A DNA stretch of 64,000 nt from Rosellinia necatrix (GCA_021209875.1 JAGYVD010000004.1:2790001-2854000), one strand, 5' to 3'; positions 36,006-47,863 are shown, counted from the first letter of the stretch. Program-made: numbers and translations. The notes: generated by a model from the letters alone, not told the origin.

Positions 36006-36960
36006 GACGGGCGGCGGGCACAATTCCCACAAGGATGTTCAGGGCAGAAGCCAGGGGAAGGGAAAGGGAGGAAGGACTAAGAGAAGATGGCTCTGGTGCC
36101 GTGCCGCTTCTACCAGGAGAAATGGATCGCTGTCGACGCAGGCGAGCAAAGGGTAGGGGGTCAGGGGTGCGGATGCGGGTTAGATGGAGGCCGTCGCAAC
36201 GGGAGAAAGACGCACAAAGGCCGGTGGCGAGACGACGCTGGCAGCAGTTGTACGGGAGGCTATGTCGTTGCTACGGATGGTGAGCTCATGATAAAAAGTT
36301 GTCTATACACGGGGACGTATGTATGCACGAATTGGAGGGGTCTATTAGATAATGTACTTCTCGGGTATGTAGCAGTAACTTTAGGGGTGCGGGACCTGGC
36401 TTGGGGCCTAGGTTGGGGGGCCTACGTACCGGCTGGGGACCTTCTCAGGTGCTGCTGATAAGAGGAAGAGGCCGTGGCGGGTTGAACAGCAATGGCCGGA
36501 GTAATATGTTCGGGCCAGAGCAGGGAAACAGAGGCCGTGGACGTCACTACTCTCGGGGGGTGGCCTTTGCAAGAGGTAGAAATGGATTCGTGAAAGGAAG
36601 GGCTCCCAGCACACCAAGACTACCGAAACATGATTGCTAGGTCCTGGTGTCTGGCAATGGGTGGACAGCAGTGGGCAGTGGTGGGCAGTTGGTGGGGTGG
36701 GTGCGCAGGGGGGGTCTGAGAGGGGAGGGGGAGGGGACGAGGGGAGAGTGAGTGAGGGCGCGAGAGAGAGAGAGAGGGAGGGAGGGGGAGAGAGAGGGCG
36801 AGGGATTGAGAAGGGCAGTGGGCGTGGGTGTGGATGCGGGTGTGGAATTCGATAGTACCCTGCCGTAGTATGGATGGATGGATGATGCTGCCCGCGCAAC
36901 ATCTGAAAATTTACTTAGCCTGCCTCTGCCATCTGCACTTTTTTGGTGGGGTCCCTATGC
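36006..36960. repeat. Purine-rich low-complexity region upstream of Kap104
   Basis: The plus strand is GGGGAGAGAG-rich, strongest at 36700-36830 (G/A almost exclusively for over 100 nt). A 164-aa minus-strand open frame here is a translation of that tract and is not taken as a gene. Confidence 0.7.
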
Positions 36961-38560
36961 CCATAGTTAAGTACCTACCTACTGAACCATCCAAACCGTT
37001 GGGTGAGGCAGGAGGAAGTTCAAAAGCGTTGGTTGCATACCTACCTACTACCTACCCACTGGTAGGTAGGTATCCTGTGCTATACAACCAACCTGCCTCG
37101 GTAGGTACCTACCCAGGTAGGTAAGGTACCTAAGGTAGATAAGTAGGTAGGTTAAAGCCAGCGCCTCACTTGGTGGGTAAGTACTACTGTCAGAGACCAT
37201 ACCTAGTACCCAAATAAGGATTAGGTGGCCACCTGCACCGCAGGTACATGCTTAGAATAGGTGCCTACGGTAACTTAAGCGGATATCAAGAGGTATCTAT
37301 CTAGATAATCTGGAGCACAACTTTTGTACTTATAGATGGCAGGTAGATGAGGAAAGCTGTTTAAAGGGAACGATTTACATACGTAGCTCTGTACATACAA
37401 ACTTAGGCAGGTCTATGTAAGTTAACCTGGGCAGAATTGGGAACGTAATTCGCATCCTACCTACCTAGGTAGTTCAGGCATTATTCCCTGTTTCAGCCAT
37501 TACCCGTTAGGGAAGTACTTTCAATCCGACTGTAGTCAGTTCTATCAGTCAACTCGGTTAATAACTTATATACCGCGGATAGAATAGGACATACCTGTGT
37601 TTGCAGGTGTGAACCAGTCAGGTAACATTCTCAATAATTACGTAAGATGGCAAGGTTTATCATTTATCCAAGCCAAATTATCTGCACCGACATACACAGG
37701 CCAAGGTGCCCTCCTTGATACACGTAGAGCTAACGCATTGCAAGCCTGGAAGAAGATATCTCACGCCAGAGATGCCGTACGTGTCCTGCTATCGGACAAG
37801 TTACTTTCTATGCAATTTCAATGATAGTAATTATCGGGGGAGCAAAATAGGAGCTGAGGCTTCACTCGTTATTTCGTGCGTCCTTATTGTTAAGGTTAAG
37901 GGTGTGCGGAACAATGAGTGGTAGGGGTTGAGGCCAAGGGTGTGAAATCGTACACTACTAGGGGTAAGTAGGTAGGTACCTAACTAGGTTAGGTGGATAG
38001 GTAAGGTTAACTTAGGTAGGTAGATAGAGGCAAGGGAGAGTACAATACATACCTAATATATAGACCAATGCCGGAATTTAGTCCCAGGTATCTAAAGGTA
38101 CCGACCGCAGTACACACAGATCATCAGGTATGGTCTCTTTCAGACTTTGCCCTTTTTACCTATTATTATTCAACCACAAGTGTCACGATCGGAAATGGGC
38201 ACCTTAAGCGACCTTGCATGCACACATGTACATAAGTAGGTACCTCCTAGCATTCCTGCACTTCTCTGCTCTGTTTGCGAGACGCCTTGGGTACCTGGAT
38301 AGGTACCCTGCATGCCGAAGAGATACCCGATATGTAGTTAGAACCTGCTTCATCGAACCATACATTTATCTAGTACTACCTCTCAAACAGTAAGCTACCT
38401 ACCTAACCCACCCAGGCGACCTTTAAGCATCTTGCAACCTTTCCTACTTACCTACCTACCTACCTACCTACCTACCTACCTACCAACCAACCAACCTAAC
38501 CTACAGGCTACCTACCTAGGTATATATATGTATACTTCGTGGCTTACTTGTAGGTGCCTG
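36961..38560. repeat. ACCT/AGGT tetranucleotide-rich gene-free region
   Basis: Clusters at 36965-37150, 37440-37475, 37960-38050 and 38395-38525; the last includes about nine uninterrupted TACC units. No coding sequence seen. Confidence 0.8.
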
Positions 38561-39800
38561 GCAATTTCTAGGGGCAAAGTTTGCTCTCGTCTGCCCCTCA
38601 CATCCTCTTGCTATACCACCACTCTGATCCATCCATTCGCGCTGACGGGAACAAATAACAACCCTGACATCCACAACGGGAGAGACAAGACATCAACAAA
38701 GTTGAACCTATGCGCATCGGTACAATAGCTCTCCCTGGTTCATTCTCACTCCACCAGCCCAGGAATGGCCTCTCGTAGTGGCCTATGGGGATTGCCCAGT
38801 CCACCTACTGACGAGTAATGAGTGCGGATGACGGAGACGAGTGATGCTCGGGTGGGCACACTTCGCCCAATTCACCTCATGGGGTTGTGTCACGCATTGC
38901 CCCCATGAGCCACGACCTGTACAGGCGAGGGTAGCCATGTTTTGCCCCGGCTCCGGGAAGGGTATCCATCCTGCCGAAGCCTACCGCGTGCAATTTCAAT
39001 CGGCGAGGACCCCTATCTGGCGAGTGAGGCACCAGCCGGATCCCACACCTATGCACCGTCTTATCGCACCCATTTGCTTGCCGTAGCTATTGCCAAAGCG
39101 GAAAAAGACGCCCACCCATGACGAGCCCGGCAGGCCTGCCAAACATAGTGTACAGAGAGTGGTCGGGGTCGTCTGGTTCACTCAAACGTCCGGTTTTGTC
39201 ACATTCCAGCGAGGTACAATTGGCTTTGTCGCACGGCCATAATCCCCGTCCAGTTTGGGCCTGCGACTGCACTTTTCGATGGTTGGTTCGTTCGATGGTC
39301 ATTGATAGAAGTGGCCACATTGCACATGATCCGATTAGCCAGGAGCAGTTGATATTGCGTGAACAACCCTCTAATAAGTCGCAATCATTCGGGAAGAATA
39401 GGCAAGCCTTCCTAGGTAGGGTAACATGTATGCATGTAGCGACGCCTCCCTTTGTCGTATAACCCCCAAGCGTACCTATGGTCCGTCGTCTCATCTTGGA
39501 TCTGAGATCCGGAATTGTAGAGGTTTCTACGCCTGTCCTGATTCCTAAACAAACATGCAATACCGTAGCCCGTTACGTCACCCGCGCGGACATCTGGCTC
39601 GGGGAGTAGCCCGGCGCTGTTTGCTACATGTCCCACGTCATGCGCCAAGATCACACTGTTCTCATGTTGGCCTGATTGAAAACCAAAACAGATCGACATT
39701 GATGGCTAGTTGCTGTTGCACGTCTAATATAAAGGTCTCACCACATATCAGGCAGATAACCGCCCGGTTAATCCGACAACCCAGATCAATCATCTTTGGT
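38561..39800. other. Spacer of normal composition, no supported gene
   Basis: Open frames up to 157 aa on the minus strand (39087-39560) and 114 aa on the plus strand (39118-39462) overlap each other and lack motifs or splice-consistent partners. A decayed gene is possible. Confidence 0.4.
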
Positions 39801-40586
39801 TCGGAAGGCCATTCGTATTGAGTAAGTCTGTTGTGAGTTTCAGGTCACATGTATGGTGCCCGATCTCAACTCGGTAGCATCTGTCGTAAGACTACATTTA
39901 GCACTCTGTTTTGTACTCTTCGAGAAACCAGAATTATCAATCCTTCCGCTATTCATTACCTCTCATACTCGTATTATGCTAGGCAAAGGAACTTCACTCT
40001 ATTCGGACTCCAACGCCTTCTAGGTTTTGTGCTGTGCATTTTTTGTCATGCCTAGATCCAATTTGTATGTGAGAATCCATTAAAGGTTGATATATCCTTA
40101 TAAATTTGAAGTTCTACCATCGGACGTGGACTGGCCATGGCCGTCGTATTCTTGGTCCGCCAACTTGTGCCCAATAATATCAGCCCTAATCTCTCACACT
40201 CCAAGCAGCAACCACCCAATAGGGTGTTATAACCGGAACCACATTTGCCCCTCACATATATTTTCTTGATCCCAGGGTACCTTGTATTCTGTATCACTAA
40301 AATACAAAGTTTACAAGCTTTGAGTCTATAATTACTTAATCAGTCTCCAGGCGCAGTTCATTCGGTACATTGTCTGAGCTAGATAACTGTGAAAAGTCAA
40401 TGGCGTTTCACTAGGTGATTAATCTGACGTGTTAGCTAGATCGACGTAGGTAATAAAAAATACGATATGATTTCAACGGGGCACTTATATTGTTAGGCGC
40501 TAAATATTAGGTATAGCCGAGGGAAAGTGACTTTCTTGAACGGTGTTTAACTTAGTTCATAATTAACAGTGCTTACTTACATAATG

Positions 40587-40844
40587 TTATATCTGCTTTC
40601 CTTTTTGTCTTTCCCGCGACCCTGTTCTCATTTGCGCGAAGGGATCGGTTAATGTTCGATCAACATGCTCCTGGATGGGTCGAAAAGTGCAATCAATGCG
40701 AACGGTTTTCAATGGCCCTATCCTGCCACAGGCCGCGAAATTGGTCCCCTCGGCCTCTTCGCAGTGAATTTCCCTTAGCGGGCCAACGTCTTCCCAATAT
40801 TCAGTTTCTGGGTCGTACATCTGACGTTGCTCGAACCGGCACAT
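40587..40844 (-). CDS. Possible small hypothetical protein (85 aa)
   Basis: An 85-codon frame starts at an ATG with good fungal context (TCAACAATG) and has normal base composition within an AT-rich block. It reads MCRFEQRQMYDPETEYW at the start, with three further Cys residues in the first 55 residues, and ends in a basic tail. No signal peptide is evident. I do not recognise the family. The main reason to list it is its balanced composition and start context. Confidence 0.3.
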   Translation of the reverse strand: MCRFEQRQMYDPETEYWEDVGPLREIHCEEAEGTNFAACGRIGPLKTVRIDCTFRPIQEHVDRTLTDPFAQMRTGSRERQKGKQI

Positions 40845-41657
40845 TGTTGATTATTGTTCCAAGAGATCACTCAGGAATGACAACTGCGTGAGCTGGTGAT
40901 GTGTGCTAGGGACTGGAAACATGAGTTGGCTTTGAGACAATCAACGGAGAGGCGTTCGTTGCCGTAATACGCATATATACTTAAAGGCGAGCTTGTAGGT
41001 AATAAAATTGTTTGGCCGTCGTGGCCAAAGAGGAGAAAAGTTAGGTCATTGTTTCTAACAATCAGCTCCCTATCATCTTTGCTTGTCAAACTACATCACT
41101 TGCTAGATATGTTGACCTAAATTCTACAAAAACAAGATAAAGGCAACTAAAACAAACAAGAGAATTGCATTTGTTTTTTTTTAGTAATATTCTTCTCTGA
41201 TCTTCACCCTCGAAAAATGGTTGTTTTTCAAGTGGCACATTTATTATTTTCTGTATGTCAATAGCTCAATGTAATTGGCCCTGATATATTGGTATTGAGG
41301 TGATTCGTGCTTCATGAACTGCTAATTAGGAATCGGCTAAGACTACGGCTAGCTCGTAGAAATTGGATTAAGGGACATGGTTTATCTAGGCTATTCCTTG
41401 TTAGCGAGAAAGATATACTAGAATCTCACCGGTAGACGGGGATGTAGGGTGTAAAGGATAGGGGTAGGTGGGATTGCTGTATCTATGCATAAGGGCGATA
41501 CCGAAATTATCGGCCGTATAATCACTATCCCCAGTATCAGGATTTGGTACCTGGATCATGCCTAAGTTGCCTTGTATTGATGGTAGCCGACTGAATTCTT
41601 AACATGAAAATTCAACACGAATCCTTGTATAAGAGAGATATAGGAGCTTGGGATTTG

Positions 41658-41868
41658 TCAGGTAGATAAAGCACATGGCGAGGTACTAGCTGCGCTACGG
41701 TGTAGCTTTAGAGGCATAATAGTATATATAAGGACTAAAGGCTTCCCACCTTAGATAGTAGGCCTAATAATTAATAATATTAAGCTCTACTTTTATACTC
41801 AGTTATCTACTTACGGCCCAGCTGCTACTTTCTAGTGACTGGACCTTACTCTGGATATTCTCTATATG
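41658..41868 (+). mobile_element. 211-bp dispersed repeat, copy 1
   Basis: Colinear with 57945-58155, same length, no gaps by eye and about 30 substitutions, nearly all transitions. Both copies begin TCAGGTAGATAAAGCACATG and end near CTATATG / TTATATG. No long open frame; internal short inverted repeats. Most likely a non-autonomous element (MITE or SINE-like). Confidence 0.8.
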
Positions 41869-42168
41869 CCAGGATCCAAAGTTCACAATTCTAAAGTCAA
41901 CGTACAGGATCAATCAGGTATATTTATATACTACGGTTGCTTATCTGGTTCCCTACTCAAAGGTTGTATCAATTTTAGATAGTTATAATGCCCTAAAATA
42001 ATGACAGATCTATTTCACATCAGCCTTGCCTCAATATTTACCCAGAAACCAACAATAGTCATCAGCAACAAATTTCCGACGTGACTCAATGAATGATAAT
42101 TATACGTGCATAATATGTCACCGAGCGCTATGTATACTATTCATTTTAACTGGTGTTAACGGCGTTGT

Positions 42169-42238
42169 CTTCTTGTGACAGAATGTATATTGGTTTTCAT
42201 CTCCTGTTTTATATAAACCAAGAACAGATGACAAGAAG
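42169..42238. repeat. Imperfect inverted repeat (hairpin)
   Basis: Outer arms CTTCTTGT (42169-42176) and ACAAGAAG (42231-42238), inner arms TTGGTTT and AAACCAA. It lies next to a GTTAACGGCGTTGT motif also found, with transitions, near 62431. Confidence 0.55.
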
Positions 42239-43165
42239 ACTAAAGGGTATTATTACTAATGAAATCATACTAAAGACCTCGGTCATTGGATATAATACTT
42301 AGTCAATATGATGGGCTGGTATAATGTACTTTAATCATTCTTCAAGATGTAATTTGGAAAAATTCCAGCTCACTCGGCGAGCCGTGTGCGTGAGGGTTGT
42401 TATCTTCGGTATTTACAAGACAGGATGAACATATCTAACGAACGCCCCTTGGGATTATTTATCCACTACTCAGCGGCCCGGTAAATCTGTTTCTACACTT
42501 TGACATTTGATCTATAGGTATAGCCGGCGCTTGAAAAGGGTCCATCTCCTGCCGTTGTTATTGCACAAGGAGAGAAGTACCTTCTGTGGGGTAGTGGCCG
42601 GCTATTTCAACTTATTGTCTAAGGAAATAGTTAATAAAGTGCAGTATAGAGGTTCTACTTCACTTTGACCGCATTGTTTTTGTTGCTAATAAGAGATGGT
42701 GTAGTATAATACGGGGCATTTGGCATTTGTTTGTTATTTTTTGGAGACTAGAATATACTTATTACAGGTGCCCTTAGATTCATCGTCAGATACCCATCGG
42801 CTGAATATTCGCCCTGTATAGGTAGCCCTGGCGGGGCCATAAAATATTCTTTTCTTGGTATCGTATATGGCTATGGGATATTAAGTCTCACAAAGATATC
42901 AGGCGACGATTTGTGATTATATCGGGGCTCCCCTTGACAGCCCAGGGCTGGTAATACGAAACCGTTATTCCTATAGATGAAGATGAAGATGATTCTTCAG
43001 GCCAATATCGACTAACTCTAGTTGGTTGTTTTGCGTATTACAACTCATGTGATAATGCTGATTTAGAGCGTCTCGAGAGAATTGTCTAGACATACGTTGA
43101 GGAGCCAAGTCGGCCCCTATCCGTCCAGTCGCCACCCGCGATTGGACAGAGACTGTCCCCCACAG

Positions 43166-43237
43166 GGGCTTGTGGTTTAGTGTTATAATATTCCCTTAGC
43201 ATGGGAGTGGTCCGGGGTTCGATTCCCCGCGAGTCCA
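43166..43237 (+). tRNA. tRNA-Ala (anticodon AGC)
   Basis: A cloverleaf can be folded. The acceptor stem GGGCTTG / CGAGTCC includes two G-T pairs, and the discriminator is A. The anticodon stem TTCCC / GGGAG encloses the loop TTAGCAT (AGC). The T-stem CGGGG / CCCCG encloses TTCGATT. The D-arm is weak (GTT / AAT). There is no intron and CCA is not encoded. It lies at the edge of the AT-rich block, so it may be a slightly mutated copy. Confidence 0.75.
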
Positions 43238-43862
43238 ACGTTGGAGGTTCCATCCCTCTTATACCTTGCATTTTTGATCTTTTTTTTTTTTTTTTTATAA
43301 TCTTGGCTGCTTGCTGGTGTAGGTATAATTTATTGTTATTACTATTCCTTCACAATAAGATGATGAGCTGATTGTCGTTGGGCTTCGCGAGGGTAATTAT
43401 ATAATTACATCGTCCGACTTTTCATGGAAACGTCTACTATTTAATCTATCATGTGGGAAATCGGTCGATGATGGAAATGATGAGACGTAGTCACCGGAGA
43501 TAGCACATGGTGGCATCTTTTTTGTAGGGATGGCCTCCATAGCGAGAGTGGCCGATGCAGATCATCAACTGGCCCAGGGATCTGCGGGGTCGCGCTCAAA
43601 CAGGCAGTTGAAGTACATTCTTCAGTTTTCTCAATTCTTGGGCTCTTGGAACGTTGCAATGAAATGAACTGAAAGGGAGTGGACGGGAAAGCGCGGGGTA
43701 TAAATATAAACAAACGCCCTCCCAGTGACCACAACCCGCTATGACTTGACGAGCTTTTCTTCTCGACCCCAAGGGCTTGGCGTGGTTAAACTATGGTTTG
43801 CGACGCATGAGGTTAAGCGAGCATCGATAAACATTAGGGCCGGGTCATTTGCAGGAGACGGG
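43238..43862. promoter_or_regulatory. Region upstream of the glycosidase-like gene
   Basis: A T16 run (43280-43297) follows the tRNA and may be its Pol III terminator, since such T-runs end Pol III transcripts. TATAAATATAAAC at about 43700 is a possible TATA element of the next gene. Confidence 0.45.
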
Positions 43863-45687
43863 ATGCGATCGTTCATGCCGATACACGGCTTGCTGGCCGC
43901 TCTGTCTGTCGGAGCGGCTATGGCACAGGATCAGCCGGATACTGGAGAGCACCCGGATTGGCCGCGCTGGTGTGGTAAAGTCTACCAGGCTGGGTATCCG
44001 TCGTTCGAGCCGGGCGGGCGCACGGTGGCGCCGCCGACGAACGGATCGACATACCTGCAGATGCAGTTCAAGCCACGATACAGCCTATACCTATCCACGG
44101 AAGCGACGGCGTCGTTCGTAGTCAACGCGGCGCTATCGCCGTGGTTTGGGGAGGAGTACGCAAACTCAACGACTGACGGTGTGAGCACGGACCCCTTCAC
44201 CGAGCTCGTGTTCTCGATCAATCTCGCCGACGACAACACGCCTCTCGTGGAGAGCCGGATTGGCATCAACACCACGGGACTTGAATTCGAGTTCGACCTC
44301 ACAAAGTTGAAACCCAGGACATCGCCGTACGACGTCGTGCTCTTCGGCGCTTCGGTGTACGGTGACCGCAACTACACCGCTACCAGCGAGTTGCTCTACC
44401 TACCTGATAATCCGGAAGGCAGCGCGACCAAGATTGACAATGCGAAGGGTGGCCTTCTCTTTAAGAACGTGCAGACAGGGAACGAATTCGTGCCGCTGCT
44501 GCCCTATGGATATTACGGGCTGTACAACGGGTCCAACGACACGGCCGCCAGCGACGAGTTCGTGCGCGACTACACGAGTGGCGGGAAGGGGCTGAACGCT
44601 ATCGTCTCGCTCGCCGGGTTTGCGGACACAAACCCCGTGTACGACAGCATGGACGCGCAGGGGCTGCATTTCATGTTCGACCTGCGAGGCTCATACAAGA
44701 ACCTCACCGAGACCGAGCAGCGCGTGAACACCATCAAGCACCACACGTCGCTCTTTGCATACTGGACTGCGGACGAGTACGTTTTTTCACATTTCTCTTC
44801 TTTTCTCCTCCCCCCCCCCCACACCCCCGATATCCCCCGACCCAGGCGGAATGCGCGGCAGGCTGACAAAGAACAGGCCGGACGGCTGGCAAGTGCCCTT
44901 CGACAAGACACCGGCGGCGCAGGCGCTGATCCACACGCTGGACCCGTACCACCCGGTGGTGGTCACGCTGAACTGCCAGGACTACTACTTCGGGGCGTAC
45001 TCGGCCGGCGGCGACGTGCTGATGGAGGACGTCTACCCGATCGGCATCAACAGCACCTTCTCCAAGTGGGGGACGGCGTGCAACGCGACCCTCGGCGACT
45101 GCGGCTGCGACAACTGCGCGGGCGCCGTGCAGGACGTGGCCGCGCGCCTCGACGACCTCGCGCGCTACGAGGCCTGGCTCGGCCGCTGGCCCAAGACCAA
45201 GTTCCACAACCCCCAGGTCTTTCACGGCGAGGACTACTGGTTCCGCGACCCGACCGTCGCCGAGGCCCGCGCCATGAACGCGCTCGCCTTCCATCGCGGC
45301 GCCGTCGGCATCTTTGGCTGGACCTGGCCCAGTAGTGCAGTGCTGTTTGATGCCCACTCGCACATGGCGAGCGTCGTTACCGCCGCGCCCGTGCGGGACT
45401 TCCTGCTTGCTGGGAACCCGGGGCCCCTGGCGGCTGGCGACTACGAGTTTATGGACGCGGCCTACTGGGTTGATGGCGATCGGATGATGGTCTCGGTCGT
45501 GAATGGCGGGTATGATGACATTGAGAGCCCCGTGTTGATAACGCTGCCCGCGGCGGCGACGAGCGTCGAGTCGGTGACTTTTGGTGGGCTCCCGTGGCAG
45601 CTGCTGAGTGGTCAATTAGCCATCGACACGTTGCCTGCCATGTCGACGAGCTTCATTATCCTGAACCTTAAAACGTCAGAGTCATAA
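43863..45687 (+). CDS. Secreted glycosidase-like protein of an uncharacterised fungal family
   Basis: Exon 1 is 43863-44776, exon 2 is 44877-45687, phase 2 at the junction, 574 aa. The N-terminus MRSFMPIHGLLAALSVGAAM is a signal peptide; the ATG at 43863 was chosen because it begins that peptide, although the frame is open further upstream. A beta-rich N-terminal half (residues about 30-230) is followed by a TIM-barrel-like half: YGYYGLYN, HFMFDLRGSY, AYWTADEPDGWQ, MEDVYPIGIN, FGWTWPSS. A short Cys cluster (CNATLGDCGCDNC) and many N-x-S/T sites fit secretion. I recall similar predicted transglycosidase-fold proteins in other fungi but no assigned activity. Acidic residues in TADEPD and MEDVYP are candidates for catalysis. 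A C-run of about 12 lies in the intron. Confidence 0.85.
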
Positions 45688-45788
45688 ATTGGAACTAATT
45701 TTTTTTTTGGACACTAAGCATGTAACTAGATTTGTATATCTAGTTAATTGTAATCCAAATTATAGGCGGATTAGTCTATGTAGCAGTA

Positions 45789-47264
45789 TCACGAGAGGAA
45801 TTCCTCATCGCGTTCTCTGGGCCAGGGTTCTTTTATATCACGAGACTCGCTATCATAGTCGTCTGGCAGGTTGATGTCTAGACCAAACGTTCCGGTCGCA
45901 TTAGAAGCTGTAGGGTTCATCAGAGTTTTAAGCTTGCTTCTGAAGGAAGACGCATCAACGTATGTTCCCTTTAGCCATCTTTGCCCAGAAGAAGTATCGA
46001 ACGCGCGGCGGCCGTGTAGTAGTTTGTGGTTATTGAAAATGACACATTCTCCGGGCTGCATCTTGTATTCGTAGACATTGCTCTCATCCTCAAAGATCCC
46101 TCGAAGTGCTCGAGCCGCTTCGAGCCACCGCGAATATTTGTGCATACCCTCCGTTGTCAATTCATCAGACTTGAACGGGGTTTGGAACGGAGGAGACCAG
46201 TTTATGCCTTGGTCCCATAAAACTGGGTGCGATTGCCAGTGCTTATTGCCGTTCTTGTTGTAGCCGTAGCTCACCATGCGTGAGGTGAGAGGTTCGATCA
46301 TTTCCGGGAACCGCCGGCGGAACTCGCGTGCGGCGTGGTAGCCGTCACTGAAAAGGGACTCCCCTCCGGAACACGAATTCTTCAGGCAATGGAGAATTTG
46401 AATCTGTGGGACGTTGCGCAGGTAGAGAAGGTCCTGATGCAGGCCGAGAAATGTGTTGGTGTAAGCCACATTCTCCGCTTCGGGTTTGGATACCACGTCC
46501 CATGTTACCCCGTAGAACGTTTCTTGGATATGGCCCATCCTGGGTGCCAACTCCTTGACGGTCTCCTCTGACGAAGGCAGCCCGCGTAGGAATATAATGC
46601 CGTACTCGCCCAACGCAGTCATCGCCGCATGATACTCGGGGCCATCTTGCATGAACGATTCGTAAGAGTAGTAGGGTGATACCTGTTCCAAAATTTCCCT
46701 AGTCCACGGCTTTTGCCCTCTTTGTTTCGTTTTGGACGGCTGCCCGGGCCTCATCCAAAAACCTAAGGGATACATCGAGCGATGGGTATCGTGAGTTAAG
46801 AAGTCATCCGCCCACCGGATGCACAGCGCACCCGTCGTCTCGGCACTGAGGGAAACTATGGGCAGCTGGTCGGGGACGTCAACGCTGGCGAAGCGCTTCT
46901 GACCAGAGGAAGGATCAACACATTTACTGCAGAGGCACGAATCGCGAAGCCAGCTGCGGAGAGCCACCACAGGTGCGCTGTCTTCACGCCGGCGGAATCG
47001 AATGGGGTCGGTTGGATCTGATGGGTTGGTCTCCCAGCGCCCATGGCCATAGCCCTCATACCCTACTTCTATATGCGGGGATCCCCGGGGCTTTTCGGCA
47101 CCGTTTGTGCTTGGGGCGGCACGGAACAGCTGATCTAGTAGTAGTTCTGAATAGTGACGACGTTGGGCGCATGGCCCAGGACGCCGAGGGCTGTGTTGCT
47201 GGACCTTGTATATGTTTCGCGACACAAGTCGTAGCGACCTGCCGAAAGCTATAGAGGCCGACAT
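45789..47264 (-). CDS. Gamma-butyrobetaine hydroxylase-like 2-oxoglutarate dioxygenase
   Basis: An Fe(II)/2-oxoglutarate oxygenase of the family that makes carnitine from gamma-butyrobetaine (or hydroxylates trimethyllysine). Single exon, 491 aa. The Arg/Ser-rich first 40 residues fit a mitochondrial presequence. The N-terminal zinc-binding domain shows SWLRDSCLCSKCVDPSSGQK. The TauD-like domain shows the iron-binding HxD in LGLHQDLLYL and the distal His in NNHKLLHGRRAF. BBOX1 versus TMLHE function is not settled by sequence alone; the N-terminal domain occurs in both. It converges with the glycosidase-like gene (102 bp between stops) and is divergent from RRP15. Confidence 0.9.
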   Translation of the reverse strand: MSASIAFGRSLRLVSRNIYKVQQHSPRRPGPCAQRRHYSELLLDQLFRAAPSTNGAEKPRGSPHIEVGYEGYGHGRWETNPSDPTDPIRFRRREDSAPVVALRSWLRDSCLCSKCVDPSSGQKRFASVDVPDQLPIVSLSAETTGALCIRWADDFLTHDTHRSMYPLGFWMRPGQPSKTKQRGQKPWTREILEQVSPYYSYESFMQDGPEYHAAMTALGEYGIIFLRGLPSSEETVKELAPRMGHIQETFYGVTWDVVSKPEAENVAYTNTFLGLHQDLLYLRNVPQIQILHCLKNSCSGGESLFSDGYHAAREFRRRFPEMIEPLTSRMVSYGYNKNGNKHWQSHPVLWDQGINWSPPFQTPFKSDELTTEGMHKYSRWLEAARALRGIFEDESNVYEYKMQPGECVIFNNHKLLHGRRAFDTSSGQRWLKGTYVDASSFRSKLKTLMNPTASNATGTFGLDINLPDDYDSESRDIKEPWPRERDEEFLS

Positions 47265-47863
47265 CCTACCACGGCTTTGTAGAGACCAAAAAAAGAACCA
47301 GAAGGAACCTGCGCAATCACAGCGACTCGGGCCACTTACCGCCGAGCTTTCGGGAGCTCGCAGGTATACTAAGAAACGCTAATATATTGAAGTTAGGATT
47401 ATGAAATCTGTATAAGAGTGAGTGAGTTGCCCGTCCGGCCTCCACAGCACGAGCGCACTTAGCCAAGGTTAAGGCGATTAGCCAGGTGGGGACCGACCCC
47501 ACTAGAGGTCCCGACTGCAGATTCAGTTGATCTCACTCGCATGGGTCCCCTAGTAACCAACGCTAACTAACCTACTTATCCAGTGCCTGCCCAATAATTT
47601 TTGTCTTATCTTTATCGGTGCTATGGTGGGGCGAGAGTGGGTGCTCTTCGAGCGCAACTGATGTTTTTTTCTTTGCTACCTCTTATCTCCTACCTACTAC
47701 CTACGTTGAGCACAGATGGACTAATAACACCATCCGACCCCGGAACAGATCAAGATTTGGGGTTTTTTTTTTTTTTTACAGTAACAAAAACATATTCACT
47801 CTTCATATATTCCAACGTTTCAAAGTATAATTCTAGTACTGTACGACTCCCAAGCGAGAAGAT
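47265..47863. promoter_or_regulatory. Divergent promoter of the dioxygenase and RRP15 genes
   Basis: About 600 bp. It holds a partial copy of RRP15 exon 1 (47281-47360) and a T14 run just before the RRP15 leader (47762-47776). Confidence 0.55.
47281..47360 (+). pseudogene. Partial duplicate of RRP15 exon 1
   Basis: AGAGACCAAAAAA, TGCGCAAT, AGCGACTCGG and AGCTTTCGGG-like blocks occur in the same order as at 47926-48025 in RRP15, with a deletion of about 30 nt between the last two. Same orientation, about 640 bp upstream of the source. Confidence 0.7.

Larger units (their letters stand above)
39801..43165. other. AT-rich gene-poor block
   Basis: A/T content rises clearly from about 39.8 kb and stays high to about 43.1 kb. 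Apart from one small possible gene (40587-40844) and one dispersed repeat copy (41658-41868), nothing coding is seen. The composition suits repeat-induced point mutation (RIP) or long neutral decay; this is inference without counts. Confidence 0.6.

Noticed and set aside
36408..36902. 164-aa minus-strand open frame
   Set aside because: Translation of the purine/pyrimidine tract and histidine/proline-rich repeats; no motif or splice partner.
38450..38525. Spaced ACCT array considered as a CRISPR-like or telomere-like repeat
   Set aside because: The units are contiguous tetranucleotides without unique spacers, and the unit is not TTAGGG; this is a eukaryotic microsatellite.
39087..39560. 157-aa minus-strand frame and its opposite-strand partner
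   Set aside because: No recognisable domain, overlaps a similar frame on the other strand, no introns consistent with a longer gene; left as spacer.
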